Assembly: GCA_934365945.1 (NCBI GenBank)
Contig: CAKRNE010000002.1
Location: forward strand, 1-64,000
Direction of reading: 5' to 3'
Length of the DNA stretch: 64,000 nt
Source: an uncultured Agathobacter sp.
GTDB lineage: Bacteria > Bacillota > Clostridia > Lachnospirales > Lachnospiraceae
Shown: in pieces, positions 7,141 through 15,750 of the stretch
How the letters are laid out: every line of letters starts with the position of its first letter
Numbering within the stretch: the stretch's first letter is position 1
Notes under the pieces: generated by a model
The model's database searches: none
What the model saw: the letters and a program-made list of their open reading frames with translations, nothing else
Told to the model about the DNA's origin: nothing
Program-made: the position numbers and the translations under genes

Positions 7141-7149
7141 CACTAATTA

Positions 7150-7389
7150 TCAGGAACTCCTTAATCCTGCCTCAAGGTATTTAATCTGTTCCGCGTTTGC
7201 TGCGTAACGGATTTCGATGCCTCCAGCAATGGGAGTTACAAGCACGCGCTCATCCGCCATTTCATGATGGATAAGGTGCTTGACGCAATCCACGATTTTA
7301 TCCTTATCGGAGGCGGTATTATCAAAGCCAGTTACGATAATACCGGCGAGACCGCTGTGGACTGCGCCACTTTTGATGCAAATATTCAT
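7150..7389 (-). CDS. Small uncharacterised protein (79 aa)
   Basis: The gene has a strong AAGGAGG ribosome site and its own terminator, so it is likely expressed. The product reads MNICIKSGAVHSGLAGIIVT at its start, then a helix around KIVDCVKHLIHHEMADERVL and a final GGIEIRYAANAEQI strand-helix. I do not recognise the family. It has no signal peptide or membrane segment. The leader contains a TATAAT at about 7473 (minus strand) and two palindromes, AAAGCTC/GAGCTTT and a TTCC...GGAA repeat around GCGC. Confidence 0.5.
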   Translation of the reverse strand: MNICIKSGAVHSGLAGIIVTGFDNTASDKDKIVDCVKHLIHHEMADERVLVTPIAGGIEIRYAANAEQIKYLEAGLRSS

Positions 7390-7682
7390 TTTTTTCCTCC
7401 TTCCGATTCCGATATGCGCATATTGGAATGATTTTTTTTAAAGCTCCAGAGCTTTGAGTGAATTATATCGCATGTATTTTGATAATGCTGTTGTAAACGT
7501 TTGTTTTATCGTTTTTGAAGATTTTTTTTAATATACAAGTCAACAGTACTTTATGAACAGATGATTTTAGATGTTTTAAGTTGTCTTTTTTCTAATGAAG
7601 TTGTTATGATTTGCAGGCGGATATTTTTTGTGCAAATTGCCATATCGAATTTAAAAATTTTTTGAATTATTTTGTACCATTC

Positions 7683-7886
7683 CTAGCAGCTTCGCAAGTC
7701 TGCCCGAGTTCCACAGACTAATCCGTCAGTGACATCAACCGAGGATGTCTTAAACCCCTCCGGACAAGGTGTGATGAGAGTCACCCCCCTGCCCCCAATC
7801 TCTAAGGTATCTTCACAGCGTTCATCACTCGGCAAGCTGCTTTTGGGCAATTTTTCGCTGTGTCCGTATTCCCTTAAGATTATTAA
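7683..7886 (-). pseudogene. Gene-tail remnant (copy 2 of a repeated segment)
   Basis: An open minus-strand frame, without a start codon, reads ILREYGHSEKLPKSSL, then DTLEIGGRGVTLITPCPEGF, KTSSVDVTDGLVCGTRADLR and SC before the stop at 7683-7685. The last part matches copy 1 at 6950-7111. It is the C-terminal end of an unidentified protein whose front is gone. I do not recognise the family. Confidence 0.45.
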
Positions 7887-7922
7887 TTATTTTCATTCAA
7901 TCACTTCTTTCATTATAATTCA

Positions 7923-8027
7923 TTAAAAACGGTAATCTGGTACATCCTTAGAATTAATTTTGCCGACCACCTTTCCGAATACATCCAGACGGTCAGACTC
8001 TTTTATCTCAATAGGAGAGTAATAATG
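7923..8027 (-). pseudogene. LexA/UmuD-like (S24 peptidase) C-terminal remnant
   Basis: The frame reads HYYSPIEIKESDRLDVFGKV, then VGKINSKDVPDYRF, with a stop codon immediately upstream of the His. The pattern of a Y-x-P-I strand, an acidic pair, and FGKVVG is the usual end of S24-family repressor/autoprotease domains. The catalytic Ser and Lys region is missing, so it cannot be active. It suggests that a phage or ICE repressor gene once lay here. Confidence 0.5.
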
Positions 8028-8137
8028 CTAAAAAAGTATTCCGAGGGGATGATTAAGGCTCGTGTGAATAACACAGCCATGAGAGTATAACAAACAAGTA
8101 AGTAATTATATAGTAACAATTTTCAAAATTTAATTAG

Positions 8138-8476
8138 GACCCACCTGATAAGGACACATTTAAAGATGGAAACACCAGAGACGCAGGGGAAACGAACAGC
8201 ATGGCAAATGCCAATGGAATATCACTCACACGTGCTTACCATGATCCATCTTTTTCACTGGATTATGACAGACGAGAGCTCGATGATTTCTTTGAGATGA
8301 TTGACAGCGAATGTGCATAGGGGGTTGTAGTGCGAAGCCTGAATGAGATAACTGACAATGTGTCTGACCTTGAAAAGTTCATTTTGACACTTGCAGCAAA
8401 GGGAGTTGCGGTTTACTGCATAGCAATCGGCCCGGTTCCGGTAACTATTTCACACGCTGAGGATTATGGATGTTAA
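8138..8476 (+). pseudogene. Resolvase-like (serine recombinase) gene with an in-frame TAG
   Basis: From 8138 the frame reads through NGISLTRAYHDPSFSLDYDR, then RELDDFFEMIDSECA, a TAG at 8318-8320, and GVVVRSLNEITDNVSDLEKF up to a TAA at 8474-8476. Around the TAG this resembles the middle of a serine-recombinase catalytic domain (Y.D......DR..L...l..I...., then VVVRSL...T.N..DL..F). The first catalytic serine block is absent and the C-terminal DNA-binding part is gone. A start at ATG 8201 is possible. It is either a decayed recombinase or, less likely, a read-through gene. Confidence 0.5.
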
Positions 8477-8479
8477 GTG

Positions 8480-8614
8480 ATGGAGGTAGCAGAAGTGGGC
8501 AGAACTAAATTTGATCCATATGTGATTGGAAATAATATAAGAGATTTACGTGAAAAAAGAAAAATGACACAGATGAAGGCAGCTGAGGAAATGGATATGA
8601 GTTTATGGCATTAA
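8480..8614 (+). pseudogene. XRE-type HTH regulator, truncated (right copy)
   Basis: From ATG 8480 the frame reads MEVAEVGRTKFDPYVIGNNI, then RDLREKRKMTQMKAAEEMDM, SLWH and a stop. The IGNNIRDLREKRKMTQ stretch is the start of an XRE-family HTH domain, which normally runs on through a second recognition helix and a long C-terminal part. It ends abruptly at a junction with an SdpI-like coding fragment that overlaps it by ten bases in another frame. Bases 8541-8580 repeat the start of the window. Confidence 0.7.
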
Positions 8615-8847
8615 TTTATTATGGAACAAGCTTATTGTTTATTGTTATAGGAAATTACCTGCCAAAGATTAAGCAGGACAATACGATAGGAATCAGGATT
8701 GTATGGACATTACAGGATGAAGAAAACTGTAATGCGACTCATAGCTTTAGTGGAAGGATATGGGGGACATCAGGTATTTTATGTATGCTGTGCACATTAC
8801 ATTTGATAAAATCTGTGAGTAAAGAAGCTTGCATAAAAGTTAAGTAA
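8605..8847 (+). pseudogene. SdpI-like immunity/membrane protein, N-terminally truncated
   Basis: The 80-residue frame reads MALIYYGTSLLFIVIGNYLP, KIKQDNTIGIRIVWTLQDEE, then NCNATHSFSGRIWGTSGILC. The IGNY.PKIKQ..TIGIR..WTL.DEENWN.TH.F.G..W block is the signature of the SdpI family, known in Bacillus for immunity to the SdpC toxin. The usual N-terminal membrane helices are missing, and the conserved Trp after EEN is replaced by Cys. It joins directly to the truncated HTH gene, which implies a deletion fusing two once separate genes. Confidence 0.7.
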
Positions 8848-8997
8848 GTTATCAATAAAATTGTGTAATTTATTTCTCATGGAAATTCATCTCCTTTCTG
8901 TTTACGATGTCATTATAGAATACGAAAAGAATTATTACTTGCCAAAATAACAGAATATATAGTCAAAAGTTGCTTAATACGGTAATTATAACAGTAT

Positions 8998-9057
8998 CAT
9001 TTTGTGCATGATTTGTACAATTTATTACATTGCTCTTTGCTATGGTTTTGTTATATC
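8998..9057 (+). promoter_or_regulatory. lacLM promoter with AraC-type operator
   Basis: CATTTTGTGCAT at 8998-9009 is the same motif found in front of two other lac-locus genes. Downstream lies a candidate promoter, TTGCTC (9030-9035), 16 bases, TATATC (9052-9057). The operator starts 32 bases before the -35 box, about one helical turn closer than in the other two copies. The long weak spacer-poor promoter fits activation by an AraC-family protein. Confidence 0.6.
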
Positions 9058-9123
9058 TTAGATGTAGCAAAGCAGTTATTGTTCTTGGTTTTATATATCA
9101 ATAATAAGAAAGTGAGGAAAAAT

Positions 9124-11025
9124 ATGAACGCTGATATGAAATGGCTTGATAATCCGGAAGTGTTTAAGGTAAATCAATTGGAACCACATAGTGATCATTG
9201 CTATTATCTGGATTATTCAGACATGAAAAAAGAAAAAAATCCATTATTACAGTCATTAAATGGTCAATGGGAGTTTGCTTACAGCAGAAATGTGATGGAA
9301 AGACCAGTTGATTTTTATAAGGAAACATTTGATGCATCCGGATTCGATAAAATTATGGTTCCGGGACATATTGAATTGGCTGGATATGATAAAATACGTT
9401 ACATCAACACTATGTATCCTTGGGAAGGAAAAGAGTACCACAGAGGAGCTTATAGTATGGAGGCAACCGGAGCAGAAGAAGGAATGTTCTCAGAAGCACA
9501 GTACAATCCGGTAGGCTCTTATATCAAATACTTTGATTTGGACAGGAGCATGTGTGGAAAAAGAATCCATATCTGCTTCGAAGGTGTAGAAGAAGCTATG
9601 TACCTGTGGCTGAATGGCCAGTTTATAGGGTATGCCGAAGACAGCTTTACACCTTCTGAGTTTGATCTGACACCATATATTAAGGAAAAAGGAAATGTAC
9701 TGGCAGTGCAGGTACATAAGATGAGCACAGCGGCATTTTTGGAGGATCAGGACTTTTTCCGTTTCTTTGGAATTTTCAGAAATGTTACTTTGAAGGCAAT
9801 TCCGGATGTTCATCTGGAGGATGTATGGTTCAAACCTGTGTTAAATAAAGATAATGAAAGCGGAAGCGTATCCGTCTGCATGAAGGTATCTGCTTCTGAC
9901 AGTCAGAATGTAACTGCAGGCTTTATTTTAAAGGACAGAGAAGAAAATATATTAGTAGAGAAGTCATTAAAGTTAAATAAAGAAAACGACCATTTGGAAG
10001 GAACGATTTGTGTTGATTTGGAAAATGTCAAACTGTGGGATAATCATAATCCATATTTATATCATGCTTATGTTGAGCTTAAAGCAGAGGATGGTTCACT
10101 GGCCGAGGTAATTCCTTATGATATCGGTTTCAGAAGAATAGAGATTAAAGATAAAATAATCTATTTTAATGGAAAACGTCTTGTTATAACGGGAGTAAAC
10201 CGTCATGAGTGGAATGCAAGAACAGGAAGATGCATTGGTATAGAAGACATGAAGGCAGATATATCATGTATGTTAAGAAACAATATTAATTCTGTGCGTA
10301 CCTGTCACTATCCTGACCAGATACCATGGTACTATATGTGCGACAATGCAGGTATTTATGTGATGGCAGAAACAAATCTGGAGAGCCATGGCTCATTCCA
10401 AAAGCTAGGGGCAATCGAACCATCATGCAATGTACCGGGGTCTTTTCCACAGTGGAGAGATGCAGTACTTGATCGTGCAAAAAATAATTTTGAAACTTTT
10501 AAAAACCATACATCCATCCTTTTCTGGTCATTAGGAAATGAATCCTATGCAGGAGATGACATTGAGGCAATGAACGTTTATTTTGCTGAAAAGCAGGATG
10601 GAAGATTAGTTCATTATGAAAGCTCTTATTATAATAGGGCATATGAGGATACTATTTCTGACTTGGAGACCAGAATGTATGCAAAACCTGAGGATGTAGA
10701 GGAATACTTGAATAACAGTCCGAAGAAACCGTATATTTTATGCGAATTCATGCATGATATGGGAAATTCAATGGGTGGACTTGGCTCTTATATGAAGCTG
10801 ATTGACAAATACGATATGTATCATGGTGGATTTATATGGGATTTTATTGACCAGGCAATTATGGTAAAAGATCCGGTGACAGGAAAAGACGTTTTGCGCT
10901 ATGGTGGAGATTTTGATGATAAACCGGCAGACTATGAATTCTCAGCAAATGGAATCGTATTTGCTGACAGGAAAGAAAAACCGGCAATGCAGGAAGTGAG
11001 GTATTACTATGGCTTATACAGATAA
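9124..11025 (+). CDS. lacL: Beta-galactosidase large subunit (GH2)
   Basis: This 633-residue protein is the large subunit of a two-part GH2 beta-galactosidase that hydrolyses lactose. It contains the sugar-binding and Ig-like domains and the TIM barrel. Glu473 in SLGNESY is the acid/base and Glu541 in ILCEFMH is the nucleophile. It ends after the barrel (RKEKPAMQEVRYYYGLYR), exactly where single-chain LacZ proteins continue into the Bgal_small_N domain, which is encoded by the next gene. The start at 9124 is chosen over an upstream frame extension because GAGGA precedes it and MNADMKWLDNPEVFKVNQ matches family starts. The last 17 bases overlap lacM. It is intact and likely induced with the permease. 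Confidence 0.93.
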   Translation: MNADMKWLDNPEVFKVNQLEPHSDHCYYLDYSDMKKEKNPLLQSLNGQWEFAYSRNVMERPVDFYKETFDASGFDKIMVPGHIELAGYDKIRYINTMYPWEGKEYHRGAYSMEATGAEEGMFSEAQYNPVGSYIKYFDLDRSMCGKRIHICFEGVEEAMYLWLNGQFIGYAEDSFTPSEFDLTPYIKEKGNVLAVQVHKMSTAAFLEDQDFFRFFGIFRNVTLKAIPDVHLEDVWFKPVLNKDNESGSVSVCMKVSASDSQNVTAGFILKDREENILVEKSLKLNKENDHLEGTICVDLENVKLWDNHNPYLYHAYVELKAEDGSLAEVIPYDIGFRRIEIKDKIIYFNGKRLVITGVNRHEWNARTGRCIGIEDMKADISCMLRNNINSVRTCHYPDQIPWYYMCDNAGIYVMAETNLESHGSFQKLGAIEPSCNVPGSFPQWRDAVLDRAKNNFETFKNHTSILFWSLGNESYAGDDIEAMNVYFAEKQDGRLVHYESSYYNRAYEDTISDLETRMYAKPEDVEEYLNNSPKKPYILCEFMHDMGNSMGGLGSYMKLIDKYDMYHGGFIWDFIDQAIMVKDPVTGKDVLRYGGDFDDKPADYEFSANGIVFADRKEKPAMQEVRYYYGLYR

Positions 11026-11956
11026 ATTAAGAGTGGTATATGGCGACTATACACTTGGTGTACATGGTGAAGGCTTTGATTATATTTTCTCTTATGCACA
11101 GGGAGGGCTGGAATCTATTGTTAAAAATGGATATGAGTGGCTGTACCGTTGCCCAAAGCCTACTTTCTGGAGAGCGTTGACAGATAATGACAGGGGAAGC
11201 AAGTTTCATATTAAAAGCGGAAGCTGGCTTTCGGCAGATATGTTCATTGACTGTAATGGAGTACAGGTGATCATGGATGGCAAGGAGCAAAAACAATACG
11301 CACCTGATAATAACAGCTATGGCGGTGATGTTTATGCTGATGAAATTATCGTAAAATATACATACGAGACCATAACAACTCCGGCGACAACTGTTCTTGT
11401 GAGCTATATAGTTGATGTATCAGGAAAGATTCGCGTGGATGTACATTATAATGGTGTACAGGGGCTTCCTGAATTTCCTGTATTTGGAATGAGATTTATT
11501 ATGCCAACATTGGCTGACAAATATTTATATAAGGGACTCTCCGGGGAAACATATCCTGACAGAAAAGCAGGTGCACAAGAAGGAATCTATGAGATTGATG
11601 ATCTGAGTCTTACACAATATCTTGTTCCACAGGAATGTGGTATGAGAATGGATACAGAGTGGCTTGAAATTACAAGACATACGGCTCTTGATAACAGCAG
11701 GACAGATAGCTCATCACAGACACTGCGCATTGAAAAGAATGATGAAAAATTTGCATTTTCTTGTCTGCCTTATACAGCATCTGAGATTGAAAACGCTCTT
11801 CACCATGAGGAACTGCCACCGGCAAGAAGAACTGTCTTATGCATATATGGCGCAGTAAGAGGTGTTGGAGGTATCGACAGCTGGGGAACTGATGTGGAAG
11901 AGGATTACCGTATCAGTGCGGAGACTGATAAGGATTATTCTTTTACAATCTGTTAG
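11009..11956 (+). CDS. lacM: Beta-galactosidase small subunit (Bgal_small_N domain)
   Basis: This 315-residue protein is the beta-galactosidase small chain. It carries FWRALTDNDRG near residues 53-63 and a YxxGxSGETYPDRKAGA block around residue 180, both hallmark segments of the C-terminal beta-sandwich of GH2 beta-galactosidases that completes the active site. It is read from a start inside lacL in another frame, with a 17-base overlap, so production of the two subunits is coupled. A GAAGTGAGG sequence inside lacL serves as ribosome site. The same split, overlapping lacL-lacM layout is known from Lactobacillus and relatives. Only 35 bases separate its stop from the convergent araC-type gene. 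Confidence 0.93.
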   Translation: MAYTDKLRVVYGDYTLGVHGEGFDYIFSYAQGGLESIVKNGYEWLYRCPKPTFWRALTDNDRGSKFHIKSGSWLSADMFIDCNGVQVIMDGKEQKQYAPDNNSYGGDVYADEIIVKYTYETITTPATTVLVSYIVDVSGKIRVDVHYNGVQGLPEFPVFGMRFIMPTLADKYLYKGLSGETYPDRKAGAQEGIYEIDDLSLTQYLVPQECGMRMDTEWLEITRHTALDNSRTDSSSQTLRIEKNDEKFAFSCLPYTASEIENALHHEELPPARRTVLCIYGAVRGVGGIDSWGTDVEEDYRISAETDKDYSFTIC

Positions 11957-11991
11957 TCATTAATTAATTTGCTCCTGCTTTTGTCTTTTTA

Positions 11992-12849
11992 TTATGTATT
12001 TCTGGCTCTGTATTCAGAAGGAGAACAGCCTTTTTGTTTATGGAATAATCGACTGAAGTATAGTGGATTATTGTATCCGACAATGCCTGCAATCTCGTTT
12101 ATAGAGTAGGATGTCGTTTCAAGCAGCACCTGTGCGTTTGTCATCCTTAGTGCTGTGAGAAATTGTACCGGTGTATTACCGGTATATTTCCGAAAGCTCC
12201 TGATAAACCAGCTTATGCTCATACCAATTGATGAAGCATATTCCTCCACGTTAATAGAGCGGTTGTAGTTTGTATTGAAATATGTAATTGCTGTATCCAT
12301 CTGGCTGTCAAGGAATTCATTTCTGATTACATGCTCAGTTGTTATTTTACGATTAAATATAATCAAAAGGTGTCGTAGCAAAAGCATGAGCATTTCCTCA
12401 TAATTGTCCTGACATCTTTGAAGCTCTGTAATAATCCTTTTGAAAACCTGTTCATATTCAAGAGACGTTCCAACATTAAAGACTCTTTTATTGTCTGTAA
12501 ATCCGTATTTTCTTAAAGTGTTTTTTACGTCGCTTCCGGTAAAGTGAATCCAATATATCTGAGTCTTATCCTTACCATAAAATTCATATTTTTGAAGCTC
12601 TTTTGGGCGAAATAACACTATATGTCCTGCTGGAATGATTGTCTCATTTTCAGGATTGTCAAAGTGGAAATGAACTAGACCTGATGATATATATATAATC
12701 TGGTAATCCAGTCTTCCTCTGGGCCTGTATGTAGGCATCTTAGGATGCTGTGACAGGCGATAGGTTCCGCAGCTTCCTACAATCAGAGGGCGGCTTTTAT
12801 CTTTAAAATCTTTATGTGAATGATTCAAATATCCCGTGTTAATATACAT
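11992..12849 (-). CDS. AraC-family regulator of the lactose locus
   Basis: This 285-residue regulator has an N-terminal cupin-like sensing domain (residues 1-150; PAGHIVLFRPKE is the typical cupin turn) and a C-terminal double HTH AraC domain (about 185-285) ending GYNNPLYFSRLFHKQKGCSP. The start at 12849 is taken from GGAGGTG just upstream. It lies between the beta-galactosidase genes and the permease and reads towards lacM. The CATTTTRTGCAT operator occurs just before its own start and before both lacL and the permease gene. By context it most likely senses a galactoside and activates the locus; binding has not been shown. Confidence 0.88.
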   Translation of the reverse strand: MYINTGYLNHSHKDFKDKSRPLIVGSCGTYRLSQHPKMPTYRPRGRLDYQIIYISSGLVHFHFDNPENETIIPAGHIVLFRPKELQKYEFYGKDKTQIYWIHFTGSDVKNTLRKYGFTDNKRVFNVGTSLEYEQVFKRIITELQRCQDNYEEMLMLLLRHLLIIFNRKITTEHVIRNEFLDSQMDTAITYFNTNYNRSINVEEYASSIGMSISWFIRSFRKYTGNTPVQFLTALRMTNAQVLLETTSYSINEIAGIVGYNNPLYFSRLFHKQKGCSPSEYRARNT

Positions 12850-12873
12850 TATACACCTCCGCTTGTATTGTAC

Positions 12874-12944
12874 CATTTTATGCATCTTTTGTCTATTTAT
12901 ATTTATGGACAAAAGGTTGATTTAGAGTGTAATATTTATATAGA
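12874..12944 (+). promoter_or_regulatory. Divergent lac operator and promoter (araC / decayed lacZ)
   Basis: CATTTTATGCAT (12874-12885) followed by TTTATATTTATGGACAAAA (12896-12914) closely matches the element at 13304-13340. Immediately downstream on the plus strand stand TTGATT (12917-12922), 16 bases and TATAGA (12939-12944). The promoter faces the decayed beta-galactosidase gene, and the operator also covers the start region of the minus-strand araC gene. Confidence 0.6.
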
Positions 12945-12974
12945 GTAGGACAACTGTTAAGGAGGTTTTTAAGT

Positions 12975-13264
<290 letters not shown>

Positions 13265-13303
13265 GTACAGAGAGATAAAAACACCTATTTTAAAAAAGTG
13301 TAT

Positions 13304-13373
13304 CATTTTGTGCATATTTCAGCCTTTTATGTTTATAGACAAAATTTGCACAAATATATAAAATTGGTATAGC
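13304..13373 (+). promoter_or_regulatory. Permease promoter with AraC-type operator
   Basis: CATTTTGTGCAT (13304-13315) and TTTATGTTTATAGACAAAA (13326-13344) repeat the element upstream of the decayed lacZ. TTTGTGCA and a downstream TGCACAAA also form an inverted pair. The candidate promoter is TTGCAC (13346-13351), 16 bases, TATAGC (13368-13373). Confidence 0.6.
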
Positions 13374-13412
13374 TGTTAAAGATAAAACAAAGTAATTAAT
13401 TGGAGGTTTCGT

Positions 13413-14777
13413 ATGGAGGAAAAGACGTACTTAAAGTGGTACAACAAAATTGGTTATGGTTCCGGTGATATTGCAGGAAATGTAGTGTATGCATTCCTGA
13501 CGTCCTTTGTTATGGTATATCTTACAGATACTATAGGACTTGCATCAGGAATCGTTGGAACATTAATCGCAGCATCAAAATTATTTGATGGTTTTACAGA
13601 TGTTTTCTTTGGTTCACTTATTGATAAAACACATACAAAGCTTGGAAAAGCAAGGCCTTGGATGATTTATGGCTATATAGGTTGTGCTTTGACACTTGTA
13701 GCAGTTTTTGCAATTCCTACAAGCTGGGGCAGGACTGCTCAGTATGCATGGTTCTTTATAGCATATACATTATTGAATGGTGTATTTTACACAGCAAATA
13801 ATATTGCATATTCTGCACTTACTTCGCTGGTAACAAAGAATAGCAAAGAGCGTGTACAGATGGGCTCTTACCGTTTTATTTTTGCCTTTTCAACAAGTCT
13901 TATAATTCAGTCTATAACAGTTGCATTTGTTGATGTATGCGGTGGAGGTGCTGCTGCATGGAGATTTGTAGCTATTATTTATGCAGTGATAGGTCTTGTA
14001 GTAAATACGATTTCAGGATTGTCAGTTAAGGAGCTTCCGGAAGAGGAGCTTAACGCTGGAATAGAGAACGATGAAGAAAAGAAGTATGGTCTTGTTCAGG
14101 CATTTAAGCTTCTTGTTAAGAATAAGTACTATATGATGATTTGTGGAACTTATATTTTGCAGCAGTTATATAGTGCTATGATTGGTGCAGGTATTTATTA
14201 CTGTACATGGGTTCTTAAGAATAAAAATCTGTTTGGTGTATTTGCGTGGGCTGTAAATATTCCTCTTATAATAGCACTTATTTTCACACCAACTCTTGTT
14301 GGAAAGTGGAAAGGAATGTATAAGCTTAATAAACGTGGATATATTCTGGCTACGATAGCAAGAGCACTTGTGATTGTAGCAGGATACATGGGAAGCGTTC
14401 CACTGATGATGCTGTTTACTGCAGTTGCAGCATTAGGACAGGGACCTTGGCAGGGAGACATGAATGCAGTAATTGCCGAGTGCTCTGAGTATACTTACCT
14501 GACTCAAGGAAAACGAGTAGATGGAACTATGTATTCATGCACATCACTTGGAATCAAAATTGGTGGTGGAATTGGAACAGCTATTGTAGGATGGCTGCTT
14601 GAAATCAGTGGTTATGTTGGTACAAATGCGACTCAGCCGGCATCTGCAATTACTATGCTTCAGGTAATGTATTTATGGTTACCATTTGTATTTGAGATTC
14701 TTATTACAATTCTTCTTTCAAAGATGAATGTAGAAGCTGCAAATGAAAAGCTTAGAAAAGAAAAAGGAATTGAGTAA
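13413..14777 (+). CDS. GPH-family galactoside:cation symporter
   Basis: This 454-residue membrane protein has about 12 transmembrane helices and belongs to the glycoside-pentoside-hexuronide family (MelB/LacS type). Typical landmarks are KIGYGSGDIAGNV at residues 11-23, the DKTHTKLGKARPWM loop after helix 2, and an R/Y-rich loop before helix 5. There is no C-terminal EIIA-like domain, unlike Streptococcus LacS. It sits downstream of the shared lac operator and a GGAGG ribosome site. By context its substrate is lactose or another beta-galactoside, which LacLM would cleave inside the cell; the exact sugar cannot be read from sequence. Confidence 0.9.
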   Translation: MEEKTYLKWYNKIGYGSGDIAGNVVYAFLTSFVMVYLTDTIGLASGIVGTLIAASKLFDGFTDVFFGSLIDKTHTKLGKARPWMIYGYIGCALTLVAVFAIPTSWGRTAQYAWFFIAYTLLNGVFYTANNIAYSALTSLVTKNSKERVQMGSYRFIFAFSTSLIIQSITVAFVDVCGGGAAAWRFVAIIYAVIGLVVNTISGLSVKELPEEELNAGIENDEEKKYGLVQAFKLLVKNKYYMMICGTYILQQLYSAMIGAGIYYCTWVLKNKNLFGVFAWAVNIPLIIALIFTPTLVGKWKGMYKLNKRGYILATIARALVIVAGYMGSVPLMMLFTAVAALGQGPWQGDMNAVIAECSEYTYLTQGKRVDGTMYSCTSLGIKIGGGIGTAIVGWLLEISGYVGTNATQPASAITMLQVMYLWLPFVFEILITILLSKMNVEAANEKLRKEKGIE

Positions 14778-14807
14778 TTATCGTATAATATGGGAGAGAT
14801 GATCTGA

Positions 14808-15596
14808 GTGCATTTAACGTTTGAAAATACAAATGAAGAGATTATTGCTGTAAAGCGGAAACCACGGCATCAGCCACCACATCTGCATAATGCAATGGAA
14901 ATTGTATGTGTTACGAAAGGAACATTGGAGCTTGGTGTAGGACAGGAGCTGTATCACATGGAAACAGGTGATATAGGAATAGTATTTCCTGATGTTATAC
15001 ATCATTATCAGGTGTTTTCATCAGAAGTCAATGAGGCGGTTTTTATTAATGCTCCACAAATGATTTTTGGTAGATTTGAAAATGTACTGAGGAATAATGC
15101 TCCACAATATCCTGTTGTAAAAAGTGATGTTATTCCGGATGAAGTGTACAGAGCAGTGGAATCCATAATAGATACCGGGCAGGATGACATATGGGTTGTT
15201 CAAGCTTATTTGCAGATTATACTTGCAAGATGTATTCCGATGATGAAATTAGTGGAAAAGAGCAAAATTGGCAGCGATGATATAATATACCGTACCGTAT
15301 CCTATATTTCTGCCAATTTTAATAAGAGTATATCGCTTGATGGAATGGCACATGACCTTGGGGTGAGCAAATTTTCATTATCCAGATTGTTTTCAAAGAC
15401 ATTCCATAGCAGTTTTAATCAATATGTGAATGAGGCGCGTCTGGGGTATGCCTGTCAGAGAATTGAAACTACAGATGATACCCTGACAGAAATCTCGATG
15501 GACAGTGGTTTTGGAAGTCTTAGAACCTTTAATCGTGTTTTTAAAGAGAAATATAGATTGACACCAAGCGAGTATAGAAATAAATTACAAAAATGA
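14808..15596 (+). CDS. AraC-family regulator (second, downstream of permease)
   Basis: This 262-residue regulator has an N-terminal cupin (HLHNAMEIVCVTKGTLELGV near residues 25-45, with the His-rich motif of AraC_binding domains) and a C-terminal AraC HTH (about 165-262) ending FGSLRTFNRVFKEKYRLTPS. The start is GTG at 14808 behind GGGAGAG. It lies 30 bases after the permease gene on the same strand, so it is probably co-transcribed. Whether it or the divergent AraC protein reads the CATTTTRTGCAT operators is open. Confidence 0.87.
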   Translation: MHLTFENTNEEIIAVKRKPRHQPPHLHNAMEIVCVTKGTLELGVGQELYHMETGDIGIVFPDVIHHYQVFSSEVNEAVFINAPQMIFGRFENVLRNNAPQYPVVKSDVIPDEVYRAVESIIDTGQDDIWVVQAYLQIILARCIPMMKLVEKSKIGSDDIIYRTVSYISANFNKSISLDGMAHDLGVSKFSLSRLFSKTFHSSFNQYVNEARLGYACQRIETTDDTLTEISMDSGFGSLRTFNRVFKEKYRLTPSEYRNKLQK

Positions 15597-15652
15597 AAGA
15601 ACATCCCATTATTGAGTTTAAGTAATCTCTAATGTAATTTAATATTGGAACA

Positions 15653-15670
15653 TTTTACAACTATGACACA
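15653..15670 (+). promoter_or_regulatory. 18-bp promoter element shared with the two-component operon
   Basis: TTTTACAACTATGACACA is identical to 16714-16731. Both copies lie roughly 65-100 bases before a start codon, and each is preceded by a near-identical ACATCCYATTATTGAG block (15601-15616 and 16681-16696). The most economical reading is a binding site for the OmpR-type regulator encoded at 16780. Confidence 0.6.
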
Positions 15671-15750
15671 AGTATGCAACATAATAAACGAATGCTTCTG
15701 ATAGAGTAATGATACACAATATCAGTTACTGAAAAGCAGGAGGGTAGAAA

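Noticed and set aside
7729..7926. 65-codon plus-strand frame in the island
   Set aside because: The minus strand carries a gene-tail repeat here (7683-7886); the plus frame has no similarity or ribosome site.
9004..9123. Forty-codon upstream extension of lacL
   Set aside because: No ribosome site, unlike family N-termini, and it runs through the lac promoter; the ATG at 9124 has GAGGA and fits LacL.
15601..15616. ACATCC block before the C39-like peptidase gene as a terminator of the AraC gene
   Set aside because: The pairing arm present at 16700-16715 for the second copy is missing here, so it cannot form the same hairpin.
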